33,896 nt of DNA from an uncultured bacterium (GTDB taxonomy: Bacteria; Verrucomicrobiota; Kiritimatiellia; CAIVKH01), in assembly GCA_903906425.1 (NCBI GenBank), contig CAIVKH010000079.1, positions 1-33,896 on the forward strand, read 5' to 3'. The notes beneath the pieces were generated by a model. The model was not told the origin of the DNA, ran no database searches, and worked only from the letters and a program-made list of their open reading frames with translations. The position numbers and the translations under genes are program-made. Of the stretch, positions 24,422-31,312 are shown one piece after another. Within the stretch, counting starts at the first letter, position 1; the number at the start of each line of letters is the position of its first letter.

Positions 24422-26598
24422 ATTGCCGCGTGGCACTGACGTTCTTCCTGACTCTTCTGGTTTATCCAGCCATGGGGGAAAGTAACTCCCGGCCGCGAAT
24501 TGGACTGGTGCTTGGCGGTGGCGGGGCACTTGGTTTGGCGCACATTGGTGTACTAAAAGTGCTCGAAGAACAACACGTTCCGATTGATTTCATCGGCGGC
24601 ACGAGCATGGGTTCGATCATTGCCGGGTTGTACGCATGTGGAATGTCACCGGGGGAAATCCAGAGGTTCCTTGAAGGACTCGACTGGAACGACGTGATGA
24701 ATGACAAGACGCCGCGTCGCGAACTCTTCTATCGTCGAAAACTGGAAGACCAGCGTTATCTTTTTGAGATGGGCCTAAACTGGGGCGGGCCTAAAATGGG
24801 CACGGGTATGGCGGCTGGACAGAAGTTCAATAATCTCATGCAGCTCATCACGCTTCGCGCCGCGGCGGTGACGGATTTCGACAACCTTCCGATCCCGTAT
24901 CGCGCCGTCGCGACTGACCTGCAAAGTGGATTGCCCTTTGTGATTGACCACGGGAATCTCGCTACGGCGATGCGGGCAAGCATGGCCGTGCCCGGCGTCT
25001 TCACCGCGGTCGAGATCGAGGGCCATATACTCGTGGACGGTGGCATCGTGGACAATCTGCCGGTGGATGTAGTGAAGAAGATGGGCGCTGACATCATCAT
25101 CGCCGTGGATGTCGGAGGTGATGCGGACAAGGTGGATTCAGAGAGTCTGAAGTCTCTTACCGGCATTCTGGGCCGAACGTATGCCATCGCGCAGCGACCA
25201 GAACAAATAGCGATGTTCAAGCGCGCGGACATTGGCATCCAGCCTGTTCTTGCGGATTTTACAGCAGCGCAGTTCGACCGTGTTTCCGAATTTGTTCCGC
25301 AGGGGGAAAAAGGTGCGCGTGCTAAGCTCGCGGAGATTTCAAAGCTCGGCGTGAGTGCGGAAGACTATGCAAAATTTCTCGCGAAACAGCGCCGCGCGAA
25401 TCCCGCATCGGTGCAAGTGGGCGCAGTCACCGTCACTGACAATAAGCGCGTCAGCAAGGAAATCATTCGCGGTCGTATAGGAAGCCAACCGGACGCGCAG
25501 TTCGACGCAGAACAAGTAACTCAAGATTTGATGGGCATCTATGGCGTCGGTGAATTCGAGCAGGTGTTGTTCAAGCTCAAGCCCACCACGAACGGTACTA
25601 GCGAACTGAACTACGATGTGAAAGAGAAGTCGTGGGGACCCACGTATTTCAAATACGGCCTGTATTTGAGGACTGATTTCGAGAAGGACGCTGAATGGGC
25701 GATGCTGATGAATGTGACACGCATGAGCATCAATTCACTTGGTGCGGAGTGGCGAAACGATCTTCAAATCGGCAACACGCAGGACATCCTTTCTGAATTC
25801 TACCAACCGCTCGATATGCGGGGATTCCTCTTTCTGGCCCCGAACGTCGAGTACAAATCTATGCGTCAGGACCTTTATGAAAATGGCAAGAAAGTTGCAG
25901 ACTACGATGTTACGAAATCCGAAGGGCATCTCGATCTCGGCATCCAGTTGCGCAGTTACGCCGAACTTCGCGCCGGCCCGATGTGGGCGAAGGGCAAGGC
26001 CACGGTTGATACGGGATCATCCGATTTGCCCGAACCTGATGAAAACTACTCCGGCTGGACGACCAGCTTAATCGTTGATCGCCAAGATCGCACGCTCTTT
26101 GCGCGCGAGGGCTACTATTTCGCAACGTACGGCCTCTTCGCCCGTGAAGCCATGGGCAGCACCCGTGACTTCGACAAAATCACAGCCGTCCTGCGCGAAC
26201 AAGAGTCCTTCGGCGATCACACGTTCATGCTCGGACTTCAAGGCGGAACAAGTCTTGGCGGCGATCTCCCCGGATATGCACAATTTACGCTTGGCGGCCC
26301 ATTCTCTTTTGCAGGTCTCGCCGAAGACCAGTTCCGCGGGTCGTATCTCGGCGTTGCCTCCATAAGCTATCGATACCGCCTAATGGAACTACCGTCGCAG
26401 GTTGGACGCGGAATCTACACGATCGCCCGCTTCGATACCGGCAACGTGTGGCAAGAGGGCGTGGACACCGGTGACCTTCGTTACGGTGGTGCACTCGGCA
26501 TTGGCGCTGACACAGCCATCGGCCCCCTCTACCTCGCCTATGGTCGGGCGGATGGTGGCTACAGCCGCGTCTATTTCTCCCTCGGTACAGCGTTTTGA
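24418..26598 (+). CDS. Patatin-like phospholipase fused to POTRA and outer-membrane barrel (PlpD-like)
   Basis: This is a 726-residue exported protein. A signal peptide (about 1-20) is followed by a patatin domain: oxyanion loop GGGGALGLAHIGVL (33-46), nucleophile elbow GTSMG with S63, and the catalytic Asp in DGGIVDNLP (D207). The region around 335-410 is a POTRA-like beta-alpha domain (VTVTDNKRVSKEIIRGRIG). From about 420 to the end is a 16-strand Omp85/BamA-type barrel ending in YSRVYFSLGTAF with a terminal Phe. This matches PlpD/type Vd two-part proteins, in which the barrel anchors or exports a lipase. It would cleave acyl chains from phospholipids at the cell surface or in the periplasm. 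It closes a coupled set with 22782 and 23492. A remnant copy of its 3' end lies at 30572-30613. Confidence 0.92.
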   Translation: MNCRVALTFFLTLLVYPAMGESNSRPRIGLVLGGGGALGLAHIGVLKVLEEQHVPIDFIGGTSMGSIIAGLYACGMSPGEIQRFLEGLDWNDVMNDKTPRRELFYRRKLEDQRYLFEMGLNWGGPKMGTGMAAGQKFNNLMQLITLRAAAVTDFDNLPIPYRAVATDLQSGLPFVIDHGNLATAMRASMAVPGVFTAVEIEGHILVDGGIVDNLPVDVVKKMGADIIIAVDVGGDADKVDSESLKSLTGILGRTYAIAQRPEQIAMFKRADIGIQPVLADFTAAQFDRVSEFVPQGEKGARAKLAEISKLGVSAEDYAKFLAKQRRANPASVQVGAVTVTDNKRVSKEIIRGRIGSQPDAQFDAEQVTQDLMGIYGVGEFEQVLFKLKPTTNGTSELNYDVKEKSWGPTYFKYGLYLRTDFEKDAEWAMLMNVTRMSINSLGAEWRNDLQIGNTQDILSEFYQPLDMRGFLFLAPNVEYKSMRQDLYENGKKVADYDVTKSEGHLDLGIQLRSYAELRAGPMWAKGKATVDTGSSDLPEPDENYSGWTTSLIVDRQDRTLFAREGYYFATYGLFAREAMGSTRDFDKITAVLREQESFGDHTFMLGLQGGTSLGGDLPGYAQFTLGGPFSFAGLAEDQFRGSYLGVASISYRYRLMELPSQVGRGIYTIARFDTGNVWQEGVDTGDLRYGGALGIGADTAIGPLYLAYGRADGGYSRVYFSLGTAF

Positions 26599-26600
26599 TC
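26559..26600 (+). repeat. Outer arm of a 4-kb mirror-image locus (patatin 3' end)
   Basis: These 42 bp, covering the last codons and stop of the patatin gene, recur as an inverted copy at 30572-30613 with about four mismatches. They form the outermost arm of the mirror structure described in the findings. Confidence 0.75.
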
Positions 26601-26754
26601 GGGGAAGGCGCGATTGACCATCTGGTACGGCCGGCGGATCATGCCCTGTTACTCCTCGCGAGTACGTTAGCTATTCAGCGCCACAACGCGGGTCCATCGT
26701 TGCGGATTTCTTATCCTTGGAAAACACGACGTCAAATACCCGGGGCGAATAAAT

Positions 26755-26875
26755 CGTATTTTTCGTATTTATCGTATAGGCGGGGAGTGGTGATCTGGAG
26801 ATGATTTTCTCTTCTGTGCTCTTAACCAAAGCGGATTCTGGCTTCGGTGCTAATACGAAAAATACGATAAATACG
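26755..26875. repeat. Inverted pair of 9-bp-phased CGTAT arrays
   Basis: CGTAT occurs at 26755, 26764 and 26773, and its complement ATACG at 26853, 26862 and 26871, giving two three-unit arrays of exact 9-bp period in inverted orientation around 75 bp of AT-rich spacer. The right array begins 5 bp beyond the stop of the DUF3987 fragment. The spacer aligns with the complementary spacer at 30430-30516. The interval 26599-26754 shows no gene. Confidence 0.8.
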
Positions 26876-26880
26876 AAAAA

Positions 26881-27198
26881 TTAGCCGGCGTCGTGCGTGG
26901 CCGGATTGACTTCGTATGTCGGCGACGGCTTGCGCCCGCGTCGTGGAGCTTCGGTTTCGGGCAGTTCTCGGATGAAGTTCCTGCTTTCGAGAATCGTCAG
27001 TGCGGGTAGCAAATCGTCAGCGACAGCAACGCGGTCGCCGTGGCGGAGCATGTTGTAGCACTCGGACAGACTGAATTTCGTGGTCGCGTTGCGCCGGATC
27101 CATCCGAGTATCCGGCAGGCAAGATCATCATCCACCCGCCCGCCCATCACCTCAAATACGGCGAGCGCGTGGTTTTCGAAGAAGCGGCGAGCAATCTT
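26881..27198 (-). pseudogene. 3' fragment of a DUF3987-type (primase/helicase-like) gene
   Basis: On the minus strand, about 105 C-terminal residues resemble the end of DUF3987 proteins: ACRILGWIRRNATTKFSLSE, then DLLPALTILESRNFIREL and the typical terminal GRKPSPTYEVNPA. The upstream part of the same frame (to 27504) overlaps the ATPase gene and looks like an artefact, so the fragment probably starts near 27198. DUF3987 proteins are primase/helicase-like factors of mobile elements; only the terminal domain is present, hence pseudogene. A second, shorter fragment lies inverted at 30239-30400. Confidence 0.62.
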
Positions 27199-27236
27199 GC
27201 CAAACGCTACGGACGGCTGTGGATTTTGTTTGTTGA

Positions 27237-27261
27237 ATATTGGACGGTCGGCGTCCAATAT
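27237..27261 (+). promoter_or_regulatory. 25-bp perfect palindrome before the first ATPase gene
   Basis: ATATTGGACG (27237-27246) and CGTCCAATAT (27252-27261) are exact inverted arms around GTCGG, ending 7 bp before ATG 27268. A site so close to the start codon suits an operator, perhaps autoregulatory, or an RNA hairpin masking the ribosome-binding site. Confidence 0.6.
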
Positions 27262-27267
27262 GCGGTC

Positions 27268-28419
27268 ATGAATATTGAGCGACGAGAGCTTGGCGGGCAG
27301 GTTCGCGAAGGATTGGCGGCGCGTCCGGTGGTGGCATTGCTCGGGCCGCGTCAGTGCGGGAAGACCACGCTGGCGAAGGCGCTGACGGATGCCCAGCGCG
27401 GAACGTACTTTGATCTGGAGAATCCGCGCGACGAGAGGCGGCTGGAAAATCCATTGCTGGCTCTGGAAGGTTTGAAAGGGCTGGTGGTGCTGGACGAGAT
27501 TCACCGGCGTCCCGATCTAATGCCGCTGTTGCGTGTTCTCGCAGACCGCCGGCCGGTGGCGTGCCGGTTCCTGATTCTGGGCAGCGCGTCGCCGGAACTT
27601 TTGCGCGGGGCGTCGGAGAGTCTAGCTGGACGAGTACATTTCGTGAACATGGGCGGATTCACGCTGGGTGAGACGGGTGCCGATGCGTGGAAAAAGCTAT
27701 GGCTTCGAGGCGGATTTCCGGATTCGTTTCTGGCACCGAACGCGAAGGCGAGTGCGAAGTGGCGGGAGGATTTCATCCAGACATTTCTGGAAAGGGACAT
27801 GCCACAACTCGGGTTCCGATTCCCGGCGGCAACGATGAGGAGATTCTGGACGATGGTGGCGCACTATCACGGCCAGATTTGGAACGGGTCGGAAATCGGG
27901 GCGTCGCTGGGTGTGTCGCATCATGCGGCGCGGCGCTATCTGGATGCGCTGACCGGCGCGTACATGCTGCGGAGTCTGCCGCCGTGGTTCGTGAACATGG
28001 GCAAGCGCGTGGTGAAGTCGCCGAAAGTTTATCTGCGGGACAGCGGATTGCTGCACGCGCTACTGGGCATTGATGAGGCGGCGGCGCTGGAAGCGCACCC
28101 GAAACTTGGCGCGTCGTGGGAGGGATTCGTCATGGAACAGATTCTCTCCTGGGCCGGCGAACGTGATGCCTATTTTTGGGCCACGCACAGCCGGGCGGAG
28201 ATTGATCTGATGTTGATCCGTAAAGGGAGGCGATGGGGCATCGAGATCAAGTACGCCGACGCTCCCGCCATGACCAAGTCCATGCAAATCGCCATGGAAG
28301 AACTCGCCTTGGAGCACGTCTGGATCGTTCATCCCGGGAAAGACCGTTTCCGGATTCACGAAAAAGTAGATTGCATCGGCGTGCAGCATTTGCCGGTAAT
28401 TCGCGCCATGCTGGAGTGA
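27268..28419 (+). CDS. AAA_14/DUF4143-type ATPase, copy 1
   Basis: This is a 383-residue protein. The N-terminal P-loop ATPase has Walker A GPRQCGKTT (26-34, K32) and Walker B LVVLDEIHR (72-80, D76-E77), typical of the AAA_14 family. Residues 190-330 match the DUF4143 region, with a winged-helix-like part (GSEIGASLGVSHHAARRYLD) and PPWFVNMGKRVVKSPKVYLRDSGL. The C-terminus contains RAEIDLMLIRKG ... GIEIKYA, the E-D-ExK pattern of a PD-(D/E)XK nuclease-like fold common to this family. Role in the cell is not established for the family. Start chosen at ATG 27268, right after the palindrome; the longer frame from 27040 overlaps the DUF3987 fragment. It has a mirrored paralogue at 28900-30117. Confidence 0.88.
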   Translation: MNIERRELGGQVREGLAARPVVALLGPRQCGKTTLAKALTDAQRGTYFDLENPRDERRLENPLLALEGLKGLVVLDEIHRRPDLMPLLRVLADRRPVACRFLILGSASPELLRGASESLAGRVHFVNMGGFTLGETGADAWKKLWLRGGFPDSFLAPNAKASAKWREDFIQTFLERDMPQLGFRFPAATMRRFWTMVAHYHGQIWNGSEIGASLGVSHHAARRYLDALTGAYMLRSLPPWFVNMGKRVVKSPKVYLRDSGLLHALLGIDEAAALEAHPKLGASWEGFVMEQILSWAGERDAYFWATHSRAEIDLMLIRKGRRWGIEIKYADAPAMTKSMQIAMEELALEHVWIVHPGKDRFRIHEKVDCIGVQHLPVIRAMLE

Positions 28420-28555
28420 GGGGTTGGATTCGATGGGGACGATTCCATTGCACTGTTACCATTCCAATTTTCGCAGAAGTACCCGCCCTGCGACGGACAG
28501 AATTCGGCATCATGAGCGATGGCGAAAACAGCGCGGAAAAGTGTTTGCAATTTGT

Positions 28556-28864
28556 TTGCAATGTAGGTGCCTAAACGTGCCTTTTCGTGCCCAAACAGCG
28601 CTTTTTCAAGAATACTGAAATGTGCAGCATAACATTGATTTTAGGCCAGATTCTATTGCTCCAAAGCGTTATTTCGGCGGTCGGTTTCCAATTGCCTGGC
28701 GTCTCCTTTACACCGAGAGGGCCGTGGGTTCAAATCCCTCACCGCCCACCAGCATTTCAACCAATAGAAGAGGGCCTAGAATCAGTATTATTCTCACCTT
28801 TTGCCAAAATGCGACAATGTCGCATTTGAGCACGAAAAGGCACGTTTGGGCACCTAGATTGCAA
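28556..28864. mobile_element. 309-bp unit with 37-bp terminal inverted repeats (MITE- or att-like)
   Basis: The arms 28556-28592 and 28828-28864 are inverted copies with only three mismatches over 37 bp. Each arm holds GTGCC three times (28567, 28577, 28587) or its near-exact complement with a 10-bp period. The interior 235 bp has no gene. It contains a tRNA-Val-like relic (28675-28751) and, abutting the right arm, a 21-bp palindrome AAATGCGACA-A-TGTCGCATTT (28807-28827). No target-site duplication is obvious. It could be a MITE or the attachment region of a tyrosine-integrase element; no transposase or integrase lies in the window. The remainder of the 28420-28899 gap shows nothing more. Confidence 0.6.
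28675..28751 (+). pseudogene. tRNA-Val(UAC)-like relic with decayed D-arm
   Basis: The 3' two thirds read as tRNA-Val: anticodon arm TCTCC-TTTACAC-CGAGA with anticodon TAC (28709-28711), T-arm with loop TTCAAAT, acceptor 3' strand ACCGCCC and discriminator A plus CCA (28748-28751). The expected 5' acceptor strand GGGCGGT is present as CGGCGGT (28675-28681), giving 77 nt overall. There are single mismatches in the anticodon stem (C-C) and T stem (T-T), and no D-arm can form. I read this as a relic or an integration junction rather than a working tRNA. Confidence 0.55.
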
Positions 28865-28899
28865 GCCGCTAAACTTGTGAGGTTGGCCCCGGGTTGGCC

Positions 28900-30117
28900 T
28901 CACGGAAGACACGGCAGCCAGTTTTCTGCGGAAGCGACGACAACAGGCAGGCGATCTTCTGACATCCGTTTGTAGATGCCGGGCCGGTTAACAAGTTGAA
29001 GTGCTGGAACACCGAGAAGATTCTGCAGCTTTCGTAGCGAGGGCGACACGTCCGTCGCGGACAGTTTTGTTTCGATGACGAGGAACGGTTCACGATCGCG
29101 GACGAGCAGGAAATCCGCTTCATCGCCTTCCTTCGTGCGTACGTAATGCAGCGAGAATTCTCCCTCGCCACGTTCGTTCCAGCCGGCAACAGCCTTGTGC
29201 AATTCCAACGCGACCTGATTCTCAAATCGCGCGCCAGCGTCCGGCACGAGGGCCGGATTCATAAGGTAAAGTTTCGTTTCCTTGAGGATCGCCCGTGCCA
29301 GTTTGCGGGTCCACGGCGGAATCCTGAATGTCAGGAAGAAATCATCGAGAACTCCGAGCCAGCTCTTGATGCTGTCAAACGACACGCCGAGCGAGCCGGC
29401 GATCTGATTGAGTGAAAGCGGGCTTCCGACCCGTTCGGGCAACAGCGAGAGCAACAGCTCGATGTGTCCGACTTTCTGAACGTGAACGAGCGAGAGAATA
29501 TCCTCGCGAACGATTTGTTTCGTGTAGGACCGCGACCAGAGCAGATGGAATTCATCGCGGGCCTTGAGGAATGGTTCGGGAAAGCCGCTCCAACGCGACA
29601 GCCCCTCCCATATTCGACGGCGGCCCTTTGAATCTGACGTGTCGATTTTAAGCGGCCTTTTCAAAAAATCAGCCAGTGATTGTTTGACGCCAGAAAGCTC
29701 GGAAAGCGTAAACGGCCAGAGGTGGAAAAAAAGATAGCGACCGGCCAGCGAGTCGCCGCCCTTCTGCCGGATGTCGAGACGCCCGCTCCCGGAGACAAGA
29801 AAATGAAACCGCCCGGCGTCGCGGTCGTAGGCACCTTTCAGATAATTCTTCCACATCGGATATTTGTGGATTTCGTCGAGCACGACCAGCGGCGACGTAT
29901 CGTCCTTGCGGTTGATGTTTTCGTAGAACCGGGGCGACGCGATCAACTGCCGCTGATCCTCCGGGATGTCGTAATTGAAATAGACGGAGTTCGAAAAACC
30001 CGCCGCGATTTGCTTGGCCAGCGTCGTCTTGCCAGCCTGTCGCGGTCCCGCCATGAAGACCATCGGCTTGAATCCATCCAATTCGTGCCACAACTCAATG
30101 TAAGAAATCCTGTTCAT
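28900..30117 (-). CDS. AAA_14/DUF4143-type ATPase, copy 2
   Basis: This is a 405-residue protein on the minus strand. Walker A is GPRQAGKTT (24-32) and Walker B LVVLDEIHK (77-85). A DUF4143-like region follows, with NQIAGSLGVSFDSIKSWLGV and a PPWTRKLARAILKETKLYLM segment. The C-terminus has EGDEADFLLVRDREPFLVIE and TK, the D-ExK pattern of a PD-(D/E)XK-like fold. It shares architecture but little sequence with copy 1, so it belongs to another subfamily. Start chosen at the ATG whose complement is at 30115-30117; extending to 30255 would overlap the palindrome and the DUF3987 fragment. Confidence 0.87.
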   Translation of the reverse strand: MNRISYIELWHELDGFKPMVFMAGPRQAGKTTLAKQIAAGFSNSVYFNYDIPEDQRQLIASPRFYENINRKDDTSPLVVLDEIHKYPMWKNYLKGAYDRDAGRFHFLVSGSGRLDIRQKGGDSLAGRYLFFHLWPFTLSELSGVKQSLADFLKRPLKIDTSDSKGRRRIWEGLSRWSGFPEPFLKARDEFHLLWSRSYTKQIVREDILSLVHVQKVGHIELLLSLLPERVGSPLSLNQIAGSLGVSFDSIKSWLGVLDDFFLTFRIPPWTRKLARAILKETKLYLMNPALVPDAGARFENQVALELHKAVAGWNERGEGEFSLHYVRTKEGDEADFLLVRDREPFLVIETKLSATDVSPSLRKLQNLLGVPALQLVNRPGIYKRMSEDRLPVVVASAENWLPCLP

Positions 30118-30141
30118 GTTGCCGACGATATTCGGCCACAG

Positions 30142-30167
30142 CCGGAAATAGTCAAGACTGTTTCCGG
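30142..30167 (-). promoter_or_regulatory. 26-bp quasi-palindrome before the second ATPase gene
   Basis: CCGGAAATAGTC (30142-30153) and GACTGTTTCCGG (30156-30167) pair with a single T-G wobble around AA, ending 24 bp from the start codon at 30117. Together with the palindrome at 27237, it means each ATPase has its own palindrome just upstream, though the two sequences are unrelated. Confidence 0.6.
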
Positions 30168-30238
30168 TTGTAGTGGGAAATGGTCTGATATCCAAGGGCA
30201 CAAAAACAAAGGGCGCTCGTTTTGCATCCGAATTGATG

Positions 30239-30400
30239 AGCGCCGGCATTGCCACATCCGACGACCAGCCGCCCGCGCTCTCGATTCTCGAAAGCCGGCA
30301 CTACCTTCGGGAACTGCCGGAGCAAACGGCGAAACGGCGCGGGCGTAAACTATCGCCCTCCTTCGAGGTCAATCCCGCCACGCACGATGTCGGCGATTGA
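30239..30400 (+). pseudogene. Short 3' fragment of a DUF3987-type gene, inverted relative to 26881
   Basis: The last ~50 codons, PALSILESRHYLRELPEQ then KRRGRKLSPSFEVNPATHDV, align with the fragment at 26881-27198 (PALTILESRNFIRELPET, RRGRKPSPTYEVNPATHDA). It ends at TGA 30398-30400. The upstream sequence in this frame is the complement of the ATPase leader, so only the terminal domain is left. Confidence 0.62.
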
Positions 30401-30406
30401 TATTTT

Positions 30407-30539
30407 CGGATAAAACGGATTTGTCGGATGGGGTCCAAATCCAAAAACGAAACCTTGGAAAAGAACACAAGAGAAGATCAATCCCCGACGACACCACTTC
30501 TCGCACAATCCTCTTTATCCGATAAATCCGATTTATCCC
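30407..30539. repeat. Inverted pair of 9-bp-phased CGGAT arrays
   Basis: CGGAT is at 30407, 30416 and 30425; its complement ATCCG at 30517 and 30526 with a variant ATCCC at 30535. The period is exactly 9 bp, as in the CGTAT pair at 26755-26875, with a different pentamer. The left array starts 6 bp after the DUF3987 fragment stop. The enclosed 87 bp align, inverted, with the spacer at 26778-26852. Confidence 0.78.
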
Positions 30540-30571
30540 TTTTATTCAAGCGATCCGGACCATCGGCATTG

Positions 30572-30613
30572 GATCAAAACGCGGTGCCGAGGGAGAAATA
30601 AACACGGCTGTAG
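30572..30613 (-). pseudogene. 3' remnant of the patatin-barrel gene
   Basis: Reverse-complement of this stretch encodes YSRVYFSLGTAF plus stop, identical in its last 12 residues to the patatin protein at 24418-26598; DNA identity is about 38 of 42 bases. Upstream of it the homology fades (RLAGD versus RADGG). It shows that a patatin 3' end, spacer and DUF3987 end once stood here in the opposite orientation. Confidence 0.65.
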
Positions 30614-30635
30614 TCCCCGGCGAGCCGATTTGCTT

Positions 30636-31076
30636 TCAATTGATCTTTCCATTGCATTTCGGACAGTTCGTGGGAAGCCTCAACAAAAAGATTAGTTTGT
30701 TGCAATGCGGACAGCGCGAATCTTTGAGATGAATCCCAATCGGCACCACAAGCACAGCGATAGGAAGGAGCCATTTGGGAAGAAAAAGGCCGATTTCATA
30801 ACTCTTGCGCAACAAAAATAAAGCGAGCATCGAGAAGGTTATGGTCGAGTATTTCAGCCACTCGTACCTTTTGTGAACGACGGGTCTAATCTCCCGCTCA
30901 AAGCGCTCATGTTCGTCTCTGTCTTATTTCAGATTACGACCGCATGAAGGGCACATGAATTCGGGAGCCAGACAATCATTATGGAATCCCTTTTGGCATG
31001 GTTCGCATCCGAAGCCATCCATAGTTGTCTCTATGATTTGCCCGCACTCTGCGCAGGATTTTCCTACGAATTGCAT
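30636..31076 (-). pseudogene. Zinc-finger membrane protein gene split by one in-frame TAA
   Basis: On the minus strand, 50 codons from ATG (complement 31074-31076) encode a RING-like eight-ligand finger: C8-x2-C11, C24-x2-C27, H32-x2-C35, C42-x2-C45. TAA follows (30924-30926). The same frame then continues without a stop and without a start codon for 31 codons, reading DRDEHERFEREIRPVVHKRY, then two hydrophobic helices and a C-terminal ribbon with CPHC and CPKC, ending at 30636. The frame is conserved across the TAA and both halves are protein-like, so this is probably one gene inactivated by a point mutation. A 64-codon protein starting at 30830 could remain. The first half alone (30924-31076) may also be a real small gene. 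Confidence 0.6.
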
Positions 31077-31146
31077 TATTTCTATCTCAAGCCAATGAAT
31101 GCCTGTTTAGTTTTCATGATGCGCGCGGATGGGATGGAGATCTGGG

Positions 31147-31248
31147 TTCTTGCCATCACGCTGCTGCGCATAAATCCCGGGTTCGAACATGGCTGTTTTG
31201 TAGTCCCCGGCGCGGCGCAGGGGAAGTCTTTGTTTGCGCTGCCGCGCG
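31147..31248 (+). repeat. 102-bp direct repeat, copy 1
   Basis: This segment, beginning TTCTTGCCATCACGCTGCTG and ending in a GC-rich stretch, recurs at 31722-31823 with only a few mismatches, offset exactly 575 bp. The lipoprotein gene and its hairpin lie between the copies. Confidence 0.82.
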
Positions 31249-31260
31249 CCCCAACTTTAC

Positions 31261-31302
31261 GGCTGAGGTTATTCGCCCGAAGACGGGCGAATAACCTCAG
31301 CC
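31261..31302 (-). terminator. 19-bp perfect hairpin behind the small lipoprotein gene
   Basis: GGCTGAGGTTATTCGCCCG (31261-31279) and its exact complement (31284-31302) enclose the loop AAGA. It lies 10 bp beyond the stop of the minus-strand gene 31313-31654. No U-tract follows on the minus strand, so it may act as an RNA-stabilising or bidirectional element, or be a palindromic repeat. Confidence 0.55.
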
Positions 31303-31312
31303 GGCTTGGAGA

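Noticed and set aside
27040..27267. Extension of the first ATPase to 27040
   Set aside because: Would overlap the DUF3987 fragment and the palindrome, and the added residues have no counterpart in AAA_14 proteins.
31170..31200. tRNA T-arm-like GGGTTCGAAC in the 102-bp repeat
   Set aside because: No acceptor or anticodon stem around it; it occurs identically in both repeat copies.
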